A stretch of DNA of 64,000 bases from NCBI RefSeq assembly GCF_042654245.1, contig NZ_JBHSGI010000002.1, forward strand, positions 186,001 through 250,000, given 5' to 3'. This DNA comes from Seohaeicola_A nanhaiensis. GTDB taxonomy: Bacteria; Pseudomonadota; Alphaproteobacteria; Rhodobacterales; Rhodobacteraceae. The stretch's first letter is position 1. Each line of letters begins with the position of its first letter. Of this stretch, positions 25,873 to 33,874 are shown piece by piece. A program made the translations under genes and the position numbers. Below the pieces are notes generated by a model, which was given only the letters and a program-made list of their open reading frames with translations, did no database searches and had not been told where the DNA came from.

Positions 25873-27543
25873 TCATCCCTGTCCGCGCGCGGCCAGCGCC
25901 GCCGCGCGCATCTGTGACAGCGACTGCCGCGGTGTCAGCGCCTCGGCCGAGATGTTCAGGTCCAGCACCGCCCCGGTCTTCGACGCCAGCGCCCGCTCGA
26001 ACGCCGCCGCAAAATCCTCGGTCCGCTCCACCCGCTCGCCGTGATAGCCATAGGCCCGCGCCAGCGCCCCGAAATCCGGGTTCTGCATCGACGTGCCCGA
26101 TACCCGCCCCGGGTAATGCCTCTCCTGATGCGCCCGGATCGTGCCGTATATGCCATTGTTCAGGATCAGAACGATCGGCTGCGCCCCCGCCTGCATCGCT
26201 GTGCCCAGTTCCTGGCAGTTCATCTGGAAATCTCCATCCCCCGCAAAACAGACCACCGTCCGCTCGGGATGGGCGATCTTGGCCGCCACCGCCGCCGGCA
26301 AGCCATATCCCATCGCGCCCGACTGAGGAGCAAGCAGCCGCGCCTTGGGTCCGAAGGGAAAGAACTTGTTCGGCCAGACCGCAAAATTCCCCGCCCCGTT
26401 CGTCAGGATCACGTCCTCGGGCAGGATCGCGCGCAGATGCGCCATGACCTTGCCCATGTCCACTGGCGAATCGAGATCGGGCAGGTCCAGCGCCGCCTCA
26501 TAGGCCGCCCGCCCCTCGGCACGCCAGTCGGCCCAGTCGCCCCGTACCGGTTCCTGCGCCAGCGCCAGGGCAAAGGCGTTCGGCCCGGCCTGAATGCCGA
26601 TCTCCGGCTGATACACCTTGCCGATCTCCAGATCCGACCCATGCACGTGGATCAGCCGCTGCTTCGGCAGCGGCACATCCAGCACCGTATAGCCATCGGT
26701 CGAGTTCTCGCCAAAGCGGCAGTTCACGGCCAGGATCGCATCGGCCTGCGACAATAGCTTCTTGACCGACGGCACCATGCCGACCCCCGCCTCGCCACAG
26801 AACACCGGCGAGCGGTTGTCGAACTGGTCCTGATATCGGAAGACGTTGACCACGGGGATGTCCGACGCCTCGGCAAAGGCCTGCAGCGCGGCGCTGCCCG
26901 CGGCGGTCCAGTTGCAGCCGCCATACAGAATCACCGGCCGCCGGGCCTCTGACAGGATTGCGCGGGCCTTGTCCATGGCGCGCGCCGCCGGCTCGGGCTC
27001 GGGAATGTCGGCCGGGCCGGTCAGGGCCGCGGCCTCGGTCAGGTCGGTCAGCATGTCCTCGGGCAGTGCAATCACCACCGGCCCCGGGCGGCCCGTCGTG
27101 GCCGTCTTCCAGGCCCGGGCGATAATCTCGGGGATCCGCCCGATGTCGTCGATCTCCACCGCCCATTTCGCCATCGTGCCGAAAACGGCGCGATAGTCGA
27201 TCTCCTGAAAGGCCTCGCGCCCCTTCATGTCAGTGCCGACCTGCCCGACCATCACGATCATCGGCGCCGAATCCTGCATCGCCGTGTGAATGCCGATCGA
27301 GGCATTGGTTACGCCGGGTCCGCGCGTGACAAGGCACAGGCCGGGCGAACCGGTGAGCTTGCCCCAGGCCGCCGCCATGAACGCCGCCCCGCCCTCGTTG
27401 CGGCACAGCACGAAGTCGAGCTTGCCATTGGTGTCATGCAACGCATCCAGCACCGCGAGATAGCTTTCCCCCGGCACGCCAAAGGCCTTCCGCCCGCCCA
27501 ATGCGATCAAGCAATCCACCAGAAGCTGTCCACCGTTGCGCAT
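25873..27543 (-). CDS. thiamine diphosphate-dependent enzyme, acetolactate synthase-like
   Basis: This 556-residue protein has the three domains of ThDP enzymes. The N-terminal pyrimidine-binding domain carries the catalytic Glu in CRNEGGAAFMA. A central Rossmann-like domain follows. The C-terminal pyrophosphate-binding domain has GDGDFQMNCQELG ending in LILNN (the GDG-NN motif). It resembles the large subunit of acetolactate synthase, but no small subunit is nearby, so it is probably a catabolic carboligase or decarboxylase. I chose the ATG at 27543 (GGAG 6 nt upstream); an ATG at 27555 is the alternative. It converges on lysR with 1 bp between the stops, so it may not share the lyase promoter. 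Confidence 0.83.
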   Translation of the reverse strand: MRNGGQLLVDCLIALGGRKAFGVPGESYLAVLDALHDTNGKLDFVLCRNEGGAAFMAAAWGKLTGSPGLCLVTRGPGVTNASIGIHTAMQDSAPMIVMVGQVGTDMKGREAFQEIDYRAVFGTMAKWAVEIDDIGRIPEIIARAWKTATTGRPGPVVIALPEDMLTDLTEAAALTGPADIPEPEPAARAMDKARAILSEARRPVILYGGCNWTAAGSAALQAFAEASDIPVVNVFRYQDQFDNRSPVFCGEAGVGMVPSVKKLLSQADAILAVNCRFGENSTDGYTVLDVPLPKQRLIHVHGSDLEIGKVYQPEIGIQAGPNAFALALAQEPVRGDWADWRAEGRAAYEAALDLPDLDSPVDMGKVMAHLRAILPEDVILTNGAGNFAVWPNKFFPFGPKARLLAPQSGAMGYGLPAAVAAKIAHPERTVVCFAGDGDFQMNCQELGTAMQAGAQPIVLILNNGIYGTIRAHQERHYPGRVSGTSMQNPDFGALARAYGYHGERVERTEDFAAAFERALASKTGAVLDLNISAEALTPRQSLSQMRAAALAARGQG

Positions 27544-27820
27544 CGCCGTCTCCATCCTGCTAGATGCCTTCGTCACCGGCTTCGCCCTGCGGCAAAACCA
27601 GGCCCGGTGTGTCACCGTCTGGCCCCCCTTGTCCATCGCCAAGCCTCGGATCCACAGCTCAACCAGCGATTTTTTTCGCTTCGGGCCGTGCCAGAGGTGT
27701 CAGCCGGGCCGCGCTCGCTCGATGATATTGGGATAGCGACCGACCTACAGCCGAGAATGCAAACTGCTCCGCCACCCGAAAGCGCTTCGGGCGCAGCTAA
27801 TTTCACATTTTCGGGGTAAA

Positions 27821-27907
27821 TGGTGCGGTCGAGAAGACTCGAACTTCCACTCCGGTTAAGGAACAGCGACCTCAACGCTGCGCGTCTACCAATTCCGCCA
27901 CGACCGC
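27821..27907 (-). tRNA. tRNA-Leu (anticodon GAG), CCA encoded
   Basis: On the minus strand the 7-bp acceptor GCGGTCG pairs with CGACCGC. The D arm contains GAATTGGTAGAC, the anticodon stem-loop CAGCG-TTGAGGT-CGCTG gives GAG, and a long class II variable arm is present. The T loop reads TTCGAGT. The discriminator A and CCA are encoded at 27824-27821. Confidence 0.95.
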
Positions 27908-28057
27908 ACATCTAGGCTTGGTAGCGGGGGCTATAACCGAGGGGGCGAAGCTTGTGAAGAGGCAAATATGCACGATTTTCGTGCGCGGGGGTGAGTCCCG
28001 TCGGCGGCCGCCCTATGTTAACAGATCGAAGACCTCCCGCCGCGAAGGAGCCGCGCC

Positions 28058-28705
28058 ATGAGTTTGCCAACCGTTCAGGTCGATATCGTTTCGGATGTCG
28101 TCTGCCCTTGGTGCTATGTCGGATTTCGCCAGCTGGAACAGGCGCTTGGCCAGACCGGGCTTGGCGCCATCGTCCGCTGGCATCCGTTCGAGCTGAATCC
28201 CGACATGGGCCCCGAAGGCCAGAACCTGCGGGAACATCTGATGGAGAAATACGGCATCACCGTCGAACAGAGCCAGGCCGCCCGGGCACGTCTGGGCGCT
28301 GTCGGCAAGGAGGTGGGAATCGATTTCCGGTACAGCGACGACATGCGCATGGTGAACACCTTCGCCGCGCATCAGTTGCTCGACTGGGCGATGGAGCAGA
28401 ACCTGCAGCATCCGCTCAAGCTCGCCCTGTTCCGCGCCTATTTCACCGAAGGACGCGATGTGTCCGACATCGACGTTCTGGTGGAAGTTGCGCAGTCCGT
28501 CGGCCTCGACCCGGCCGAGGCGCGCCAGATCATCGAAAGCGGCAGCCGCGCGGCCGAGACCCGAGAGAAGCTCGGCACCTGGATCGAGAACGGCATCACC
28601 GGCGTGCCCGCAATGATCTTTGGCGGCAAATACCTGGTGACCGGCGCGCAGGGGGTCGAGAACTATGTGAAGGTCCTGCAACGCTGCGCCGCCGAGGCTG
28701 CGTGA
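28058..28705 (+). CDS. DsbA family oxidoreductase (FrnE-like)
   Basis: This is a 215-residue thioredoxin-fold protein with the active-site motif CPWC at 16-19 and a helical insertion. It then has the cis-Pro segment GITGVPAMIFGGKYLVTGAQ near the C-terminus. There is no signal peptide, so it is cytoplasmic, like FrnE and 2-hydroxychromene-2-carboxylate isomerase relatives. It probably acts in disulfide or glutathione chemistry. The start follows AAGGAG. Its stop overlaps the lipB start (TGATG). Confidence 0.87.
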   Translation: MSLPTVQVDIVSDVVCPWCYVGFRQLEQALGQTGLGAIVRWHPFELNPDMGPEGQNLREHLMEKYGITVEQSQAARARLGAVGKEVGIDFRYSDDMRMVNTFAAHQLLDWAMEQNLQHPLKLALFRAYFTEGRDVSDIDVLVEVAQSVGLDPAEARQIIESGSRAAETREKLGTWIENGITGVPAMIFGGKYLVTGAQGVENYVKVLQRCAAEAA

Positions 28706-29379
28706 TGGAGTGGATCACCACGCCGGGCCTCACCTCCTATGACGCGGCTCTGGCCACGATGGAGGCGCGCGTGGCAGGCATCGCGGCGGGCACGGCCGAG
28801 GAATGCATCTGGTTCCTCGAACATCCCCCGCTCTACACCGCCGGGACCAGTGCGCGCCCCGAGGATCTCACCGATCCGCACCGCTTTCCGGTGCATCAGG
28901 CCCGGCGCGGCGGGCAATATACCTATCACGGCCCGGGCCAGCGGGTGGTCTATGTCATGCTCGACGTCGGCGCGCGCGGGCGCGACGTGCGCTGCTTCGT
29001 CGATGCCCTTGAACGCTGGGTGATCGCCGCCCTTGCCCGCTTCAACGTGACCGGCCACATCCGCCCGGGCCGCGTCGGCGTCTGGGTCGAACGCCCCGAG
29101 AAACCGCCCGCGCCCGATGGCGGACCGGCCGAGGACAAGATCGCCGCCATCGGCATCCGCCTGCGCAAATGGGTCAGTTTCCACGGCATCGCCATCAACG
29201 TCGAGCCGGACCTCACCCATTTCGACGGCATCGTCCCCTGCGGAATCCGCGACCATGGCGTCACCAGCCTGGTCGACCTCGGCCTGCCGGTGACTATGGA
29301 GGACCTCGACCTCGCCCTGCGCGAGACCTTCGATCAGGTCTTCGGGGCGGGGATGAAATGCGCGCTGAAGTCGGCCTAG
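28705..29379 (+). CDS. lipB: octanoyltransferase LipB
   Basis: LipB transfers octanoyl groups from acyl-carrier protein to lipoyl domains of 2-oxoacid dehydrogenases and the glycine cleavage system. The 224-residue protein has RRGGQYTYHGPGQ at 67-79, the active lysine in KIAAIGIRL (Lys145) and the active cysteine in GIVPCGI (Cys179). The ATG at 28705 overlaps the stop of the DsbA-like gene. An upstream-open frame exists but reads through that gene. Confidence is high. Confidence 0.95.
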   Translation: MEWITTPGLTSYDAALATMEARVAGIAAGTAEECIWFLEHPPLYTAGTSARPEDLTDPHRFPVHQARRGGQYTYHGPGQRVVYVMLDVGARGRDVRCFVDALERWVIAALARFNVTGHIRPGRVGVWVERPEKPPAPDGGPAEDKIAAIGIRLRKWVSFHGIAINVEPDLTHFDGIVPCGIRDHGVTSLVDLGLPVTMEDLDLALRETFDQVFGAGMKCALKSA

Positions 29380-29383
29380 CGGC

Positions 29384-30145
29384 TCAGACCCGCAGCCGCC
29401 AGCCCGTGCGGAAGATCCACCAGATGACCGCAAGGCACAGCCCGGTGAACAGGGCGATGGCCAACAGGCTCATCCCCACCGGCACATCCGCCATCCCGAA
29501 GAACGCCCAGCGAAATCCCGAGATGAGGTAAAGCACCGGGTTGAACAGTGCGATGGTCTGCCAGACCGGCGGCAGCATCGACACCGAATAGAACGACCCT
29601 CCCAGGAAGATCAGCGGCGTCACGATCAGCAGCGGCACCAGCTGCAGCTGTTCGAAGTTCTTGGCCCATATCCCGATGATGAACCCCATCAGCGCAAAGC
29701 TGAGACAGGTCAGCAGAAGGAAGGCCACCATCGCCACCGGATGCGCCACCGACATGTCGACGAACAGCGTCGATGTGGCCAGGATCACCACCCCGATGAA
29801 CAGCGACTTGGTCGCCGCCGCACCGACATAGCCGGTCACGATCTCGATGAAACTCACCGGGGCCGAGAGGATCTCGTAGGTCGTGCCGATGAACTTCGGG
29901 AAGTAGATCGCGAAGGACGCGTTGGAAATCGCCTGCGTAATGACCGACAGCATCACCAGCCCCGGCACTATGAACGCGCCATAGCTCACGCCCTCCACTT
30001 CCTCGATCCGGCTGCCGATGGCCGCGCCGAACACGACGAAATACAGCGAGGTCGAAATCACCGGCGACAGGAAGCTTTGCAGCAGCGTCCGGAAAAAGCG
30101 CATCATCTCATAGCGATAGATGGCGCGGATGGCGGTCAGGTTCAT
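29384..30145 (-). CDS. ABC-2 type transporter permease
   Basis: This is a 253-residue inner-membrane protein with six hydrophobic segments typical of ABC-2 permeases (YadH/NodJ type). The N-terminal AIYRYEMMRFFRTLLQSFLS leads into the first segment, and GLVMLSVITQAISNASFAIY lies in the middle. It overlaps the ATPase gene by ATGA and would form a dimeric channel with it. Substrates of this family are exported and range from drugs to polysaccharides; none can be assigned here. Confidence 0.88.
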   Translation of the reverse strand: MNLTAIRAIYRYEMMRFFRTLLQSFLSPVISTSLYFVVFGAAIGSRIEEVEGVSYGAFIVPGLVMLSVITQAISNASFAIYFPKFIGTTYEILSAPVSFIEIVTGYVGAAATKSLFIGVVILATSTLFVDMSVAHPVAMVAFLLLTCLSFALMGFIIGIWAKNFEQLQLVPLLIVTPLIFLGGSFYSVSMLPPVWQTIALFNPVLYLISGFRWAFFGMADVPVGMSLLAIALFTGLCLAVIWWIFRTGWRLRV

Positions 30146-31071
30146 TGCGCGTTCTCCCGCACCAGATCGACGAAGATGTCCTCAAGGCTCGATTGCCGCG
30201 TCTGCACGTCGCGCAGCCTCAGCCCGGCCGCGGCGAGATCGTTCAGCAGCTGCGTCAGCCCGGTGCGTGGCCCGCGCGTATCGTAGGTATAGACCAGCGA
30301 ATGCCCGTCCCCGCCCACCACCAGGTTCTGATGGGCCAGCGCCTCGGGCACCGCATCCAGCGGCTCGGCCAGTTGCAGTTCGATCTGCTTCTTGCCCATC
30401 CGGTCCATCAGCGAGGCCTTCTCCTCGACGAGCAGGATTTCCCCCTTGGCGATCACACCCACCCGGTCGGCGATGGCCTCGGCCTCTTCGATGTAATGCG
30501 TCGTCAGGATGATGGTGACACCCTGCGCCTTCAGTTCGGCCACGATGTCCCACATGTCCTTGCGCAGTTCCACGTCCACCCCGGCGGTCGGCTCGTCCAG
30601 GAACAGCACCCGCGGCTCGTGGCTCAGGGCCTTGGCGATCAGCACCCGGCGTTTCATTCCGCCCGACAGCTCGTTGATCCGCGCCGTCCGCTTGTCCCAC
30701 AGCGACAGTCGCTTCAGGATGCGCTCGATCAGCGCGTCGTTCTTCGGCTTCCCGAACAGCCCGCGCGACAGGCGCACCGTGTTCCACACCTTCTCGAAGG
30801 GCTCCAGGGCCACTTCCTGCGGCACCAGGCCGATCATCTCGCGCGCGGCGCGATAGTCGCGCTGAATGTCGTGCCCGCCCACCGTGACGCTGCCCGAGGT
30901 CGGATTGACGATGCCGCAGACGGTCGCGATCAGCGTTGTCTTGCCCGCGCCGTTGGGCCCGAGCAGCGCGAGGATCTCGCCCTCCTCGATGTCCAGCGTC
31001 ACGCCCTTCAGCGCCACCTGGCCCGAGGCATAGGATTTCTTTAGATCACGAATTGAAAGAATGGCTGACAT
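30142..31071 (-). CDS. ABC-2 type transporter ATP-binding protein
   Basis: This is a 309-residue cytoplasmic ATPase (YadG/NodI type). It has Walker A GPNGAGKTT at about 39-47, signature LSGGM at about 138-142 and Walker B VLFLDEPTAGVD. The C-terminal extension (MDRMGKKQIELQLAEPLDAV) is seen in this branch. It pairs with the permease gene that overlaps it. The two form a separate two-gene operon between lipB and the arsenic genes. Confidence 0.9.
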   Translation of the reverse strand: MSAILSIRDLKKSYASGQVALKGVTLDIEEGEILALLGPNGAGKTTLIATVCGIVNPTSGSVTVGGHDIQRDYRAAREMIGLVPQEVALEPFEKVWNTVRLSRGLFGKPKNDALIERILKRLSLWDKRTARINELSGGMKRRVLIAKALSHEPRVLFLDEPTAGVDVELRKDMWDIVAELKAQGVTIILTTHYIEEAEAIADRVGVIAKGEILLVEEKASLMDRMGKKQIELQLAEPLDAVPEALAHQNLVVGGDGHSLVYTYDTRGPRTGLTQLLNDLAAAGLRLRDVQTRQSSLEDIFVDLVRENAQ

Positions 31072-31170
31072 GTTCGGGCCCTTTCGATCTCAGGCAGATA
31101 GCCCTTGGTGTTGTTCCGGCCAAGTCTGGGGCGCGCACAGGGGGGTGTGCGGCCTTGAAGACCATGGGCG

Positions 31171-31500
31171 CTAGACTTGCGCCGTGACCGACCGGAAGCC
31201 GGCGCAGGCGTCCGGATTGCCGTCGCAGCAATCCTCCAGCAGGAAAGCCACCAGCCCGTTCACCGCCGCGAAATCCGGCGCGTAGAGGATTTCGCGGTGC
31301 CGCCGTTCGGACGTGACCAGCCCCGCCCGTTTCAAGGCCGACAGATGGCCGGACAGGGTCGATGGCTTCATGTCCAGCGCCTTGCCGACCTCCATCGCGG
31401 GCGTGCCGCGGGGCCCGCGCCGCACGAGCAGGCGAAACACCGCCAGCCGTCCCGCATGGGCCAGCGCACCCAGCGCGTCTATTGCCAGAGCATCATCCAT
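31171..31500 (-). CDS. arsR: ArsR family metalloregulator
   Basis: This is a 109-residue winged-helix repressor (ALAHAGRLAVFRLLVRRGPR, then KPSTLSGHLSALKRAGLV). Its C-terminus holds LLEDCCDGNPDACAGF, a Cys-Cys plus Cys arrangement like the As(III) site of Acidithiobacillus-type ArsR. The canonical CVCxLC motif in the DNA-binding helix is absent. It is divergent from acr3 and probably releases DNA on arsenite binding. Its start codon touches an operator-like box, so its transcript may lack a leader. Confidence 0.88.
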   Translation of the reverse strand: MDDALAIDALGALAHAGRLAVFRLLVRRGPRGTPAMEVGKALDMKPSTLSGHLSALKRAGLVTSERRHREILYAPDFAAVNGLVAFLLEDCCDGNPDACAGFRSVTAQV

Positions 31501-31520
31501 ATTTCGGGATTATGCGAAAT
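31501..31520. promoter_or_regulatory. ArsR operator 1, over the arsR -10
   Basis: ATTTCG-N8-CGAAAT is a perfect 6-bp inverted repeat touching the arsR start codon. The minus-strand -10 CATAAT (31514-31509) lies inside it. A TTGACA on the plus strand (31529-31534), overlapping a TTGTCA on the minus strand, could serve promoters in both directions. Confidence 0.6.
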
Positions 31521-31565
31521 GAAGACAGTTGACAAGGGTCGGCACAGACCGCTAAGCACCCATCA

Positions 31566-31584
31566 ATTCGTGTTTACGCGAAAT
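31566..31584. promoter_or_regulatory. ArsR operator 2, upstream of acr3
   Basis: ATTCG-N8-CGAAAT repeats the architecture of the box at 31501 (TTCG-N8-CGAA core), 65 bp away. It lies where transcription from the TTGACA at 31529 would begin. Two matched boxes bracketing both promoters fit autorepression by ArsR. Confidence 0.6.
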
Positions 31585-31618
31585 GAAGAAACGCTTTGCC
31601 TCGACTGTGATCCGCTCC

Positions 31619-32671
31619 ATGTCCAATTCCGAATTCCCCGCCCCCATGGGCCGCTTCGAACGTCTCCTGTCGCTCTGGATCGCGCTGGCCATAGCCGGCG
31701 GCATCCTGCTCGGCGCTGTGGCACCCGGCCTGTTCGGCGCAATCGCCGCCGCCGAGGTTGCCTCGATCAACATCGTCGTGGCGGTGCTGATCTGGGCCAT
31801 GGTCTATCCGATGATGATTGGCGTCGATTTCGGCGCCGTCAAAGGCGTGGCCCGCCAACCGCGGGGCCTTCTCGTGACGCTGGTCATCAACTGGCTGATC
31901 AAGCCCTTCACGATGGCGCTGCTTGCCGTGCTATTCTTCGACCACATCTTCGCCCCGCTGATTTCGCCCCAGGACGCCGCGCAATACACCGCCGGGCTGA
32001 TCCTACTGGGCGCGGCCCCCTGCACCGCGATGGTCTTCGTCTGGTCGCAGCTGACCCGGGGCGATGCCACCTATACCCTCGTGCAGGTCTCGGTGAACGA
32101 TCTGATCATGGTCGTGGCCTTCGCCCCCATCGTCGCCTTCCTGCTCGGCGTGACCGAAATCGCTGTGCCCTGGTCCACGTTGATCCTGGCCACCCTGCTC
32201 TATGTCGTCCTGCCCCTGGCGGCCGGCATGGCGACCCGGCGCGCCCTTGGCAATCCGCAGGCCATCGAGGCCTTCACCGCCCGCATCAAGCCCTGGTCGA
32301 TGATCGGCCTGATCGCCACCGTGGTCATCCTCTTCGGCTTGCAGGGCGGCGTCATCCTCGACCGCCCCATCGTGATCGCGCTGATCGCCGTCCCGATCCT
32401 GATCCAGAGCTACGGCATCTTCGCGCTGGCCTACGGCGCCGCCTATGCGCTGCGCATTCCCCACCGCATCGCCGCCCCCTGCGCGATGATCGGCACGTCG
32501 AACTTTTTCGAACTGGCAGTGGCGGTGGCCATCTCGCTTTTCGGCCTGAATTCCGGCGCAGCGCTCGCCACAGTGGTCGGCGTGCTGGTCGAGGTTCCGG
32601 TCATGCTCTCGCTCGTCGCCTTCGCCAATCGCACCCGAGCCCGCTTTCCCGATACTCCTGCAAGGGTCTGA
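31619..32671 (+). CDS. acr3: arsenite efflux transporter ACR3
   Basis: This is an inner-membrane arsenite exporter of the ACR3/BASS superfamily, 350 residues and about ten membrane segments. Family marks are WAMVYPMMIGVDFGAV, the Cys in LGAAPCTAMVFVWS (needed for As(III) transport in ACR3) and GTSNFFELAVAVA. I prefer the ATG at 31619 because the ATG at 31583 is inside operator 2 and would add a basic tail not usual for the family. Neither start has a strong ribosome-binding site. It is followed 3 bp later by arsC. Confidence 0.92.
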   Translation: MSNSEFPAPMGRFERLLSLWIALAIAGGILLGAVAPGLFGAIAAAEVASINIVVAVLIWAMVYPMMIGVDFGAVKGVARQPRGLLVTLVINWLIKPFTMALLAVLFFDHIFAPLISPQDAAQYTAGLILLGAAPCTAMVFVWSQLTRGDATYTLVQVSVNDLIMVVAFAPIVAFLLGVTEIAVPWSTLILATLLYVVLPLAAGMATRRALGNPQAIEAFTARIKPWSMIGLIATVVILFGLQGGVILDRPIVIALIAVPILIQSYGIFALAYGAAYALRIPHRIAAPCAMIGTSNFFELAVAVAISLFGLNSGAALATVVGVLVEVPVMLSLVAFANRTRARFPDTPARV

Positions 32672-32674
32672 TCC

Positions 32675-33091
32675 ATGATCGTCATCCATCACAATCCGGA
32701 CTGTGGCACCTCGCGCAACGCGCTCGCCTTCCTGCGGGCCGGCCGTGAAGAGGTTGTCGTGATCGACTATCTGACAGAAGGCTGGACCCGTTCGCAGCTT
32801 CTCGGCTTGTTCGCCGCCGCCGGCCTCACCCCGCGCGAGGCGCTGCGCACCTCGAAAACGCCGGCGGCCGAACTGGGTCTGCTCGACGAGGCCGTCTCCG
32901 ATGATGCCCTGCTCGACGCGATGGTCGCCCATCCGGTGCTGGTGAACCGCCCCATCGTCTGCACGCCCAGGGGCGTCAGGCTCTGCCGACCGTCCGAAGC
33001 GGTCTTCGACCTGATGGAAACCCTGCCGCCTGGCCCCGTCTGCAAGGAGGACGGAAAGATGGTGATCGACGCCTCGGGCCGACGGCTCTAG
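32675..33091 (+). CDS. arsC: arsenate reductase, glutaredoxin-dependent (ArsC)
   Basis: This 138-residue protein of the E. coli R773 ArsC type reduces arsenate to arsenite for export by ACR3. It has the catalytic Cys10 in HHNPDCGTSRN and the anion-binding Arg in LVNRPIVCTPRGVRLCRP. It is coupled closely to acr3. Resistance therefore looks complete: sensing, reduction and efflux. The 143 bp after it contain an AT-rich stretch and one copy of the inverted repeat element at 33195. Confidence 0.93.
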   Translation: MIVIHHNPDCGTSRNALAFLRAGREEVVVIDYLTEGWTRSQLLGLFAAAGLTPREALRTSKTPAAELGLLDEAVSDDALLDAMVAHPVLVNRPIVCTPRGVRLCRPSEAVFDLMETLPPGPVCKEDGKMVIDASGRRL

Positions 33092-33194
33092 GCCCGTTCA
33101 CCGCGTCCGCGCAACCTCGATCCACCCCGTTTCAAGCACAGCAGTATCTGCGCAAAAAATAGGCACTCATCAAAAACGTCGGGGAATCAATACG

Positions 33195-33218
33195 TTGACC
33201 CCCCGTCCTAGCTGGGAC
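33195..33218 (-). repeat. 24-nt repeat element, copy 1 (inverse of copy at 48509)
   Basis: These 24 bases are the exact reverse complement of 48509-48532. Similarity continues outward for about 20 more bases (to about 33177), where the two copies share GTAT, GATT and CCGA blocks in order. Like the other copy it lies just after a coding region and next to an AT-rich patch. It looks like a mobile-element end or a small dispersed repeat. Confidence 0.7.
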
Positions 33219-33234
33219 ATTCCTGTGACCCGGC

Positions 33235-33747
33235 TCAGCTCCGCCCGGTCAGTCGCCCCAGCCAGCCCTTCTTCTCTCCCTCCGGCTCCCCTTCCGGGGG
33301 CTCCTGCGGCCCCTCCAGATGAGTCACCAGCCGGGTGAAGAATTCATCCGCCATCTTCTTGGCAAAGCCGTCGATCAGCCGGCTGCCCAGCTGCGCCAGC
33401 TTGCCTCCGACCTTCGCCTCGACGTCATAGGCCAGCAGCGTGCCGCCCTCGATGGCGCTCAACGTGACCACCGCACCGCCCTTGGCGAACCCGGCCGCGC
33501 CGCCCTTCCCTTCGCCGGTGATGGTCAGCTTTTCATTCTCCACCATGTCCGACATCGTGACCTGCCCCGTGAAGGTCGCCTTCACTGGCCCCACTTTCTG
33601 CACCACGGTCGCGGTATAGCCCTCGTCCGGATTGCCCGTCACTTCCTGCGCGCCGGGCACACAAAATTTGAGCACCTCGGGATCCAGAAGCGCGCCATAG
33701 ACGGTGGCCGGATCGGCCTTGATCTCGCGCTGTTCGCTCATCTGCAT
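33235..33747 (-). CDS. CoxG-like SRPBCC family protein
   Basis: This is a 170-residue protein of the carbon monoxide dehydrogenase subunit G (CoxG) family, a START-like lipid/hydrophobic-ligand fold. Seen are VYGALLDPEVLKFCVPGAQEV near the N-terminus, VGPVKATFTGQVTMSD, and DVEAKVGGKLAQLGSRLIDG near the C-terminus. The charged end EGEKKGWLGRL may anchor it to the membrane. The start at 33747 has AGGAGGAA upstream. No cox dehydrogenase genes are adjacent, so its partner is unknown. Confidence 0.82.
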   Translation of the reverse strand: MQMSEQREIKADPATVYGALLDPEVLKFCVPGAQEVTGNPDEGYTATVVQKVGPVKATFTGQVTMSDMVENEKLTITGEGKGGAAGFAKGGAVVTLSAIEGGTLLAYDVEAKVGGKLAQLGSRLIDGFAKKMADEFFTRLVTHLEGPQEPPEGEPEGEKKGWLGRLTGRS

Positions 33748-33874
33748 GGTCGTATTCCTCCTGCGGGCCTGTCCTGATCTACCCCAACGCGTCCGCGCGG
33801 CCAAGGTCCCTCCTCGGCCATTCACCACGTACCCCGATCATGATAGGGCCGTGGCATCGAGAGAAGAGGCAGCC

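Noticed and set aside
27967..27992. A palindrome GCACGA-N3-TCGTGC before the DsbA-like gene as another LysR box
   Set aside because: It lacks the T-N11-A form and the downstream TTCGCATTTGA, so it is not the element shared by 14571 and 24925.
33235..33747. CoxG-like gene as evidence of CO oxidation
   Set aside because: No coxMSL or other CO dehydrogenase genes are present nearby; CoxG-like proteins occur widely without them.
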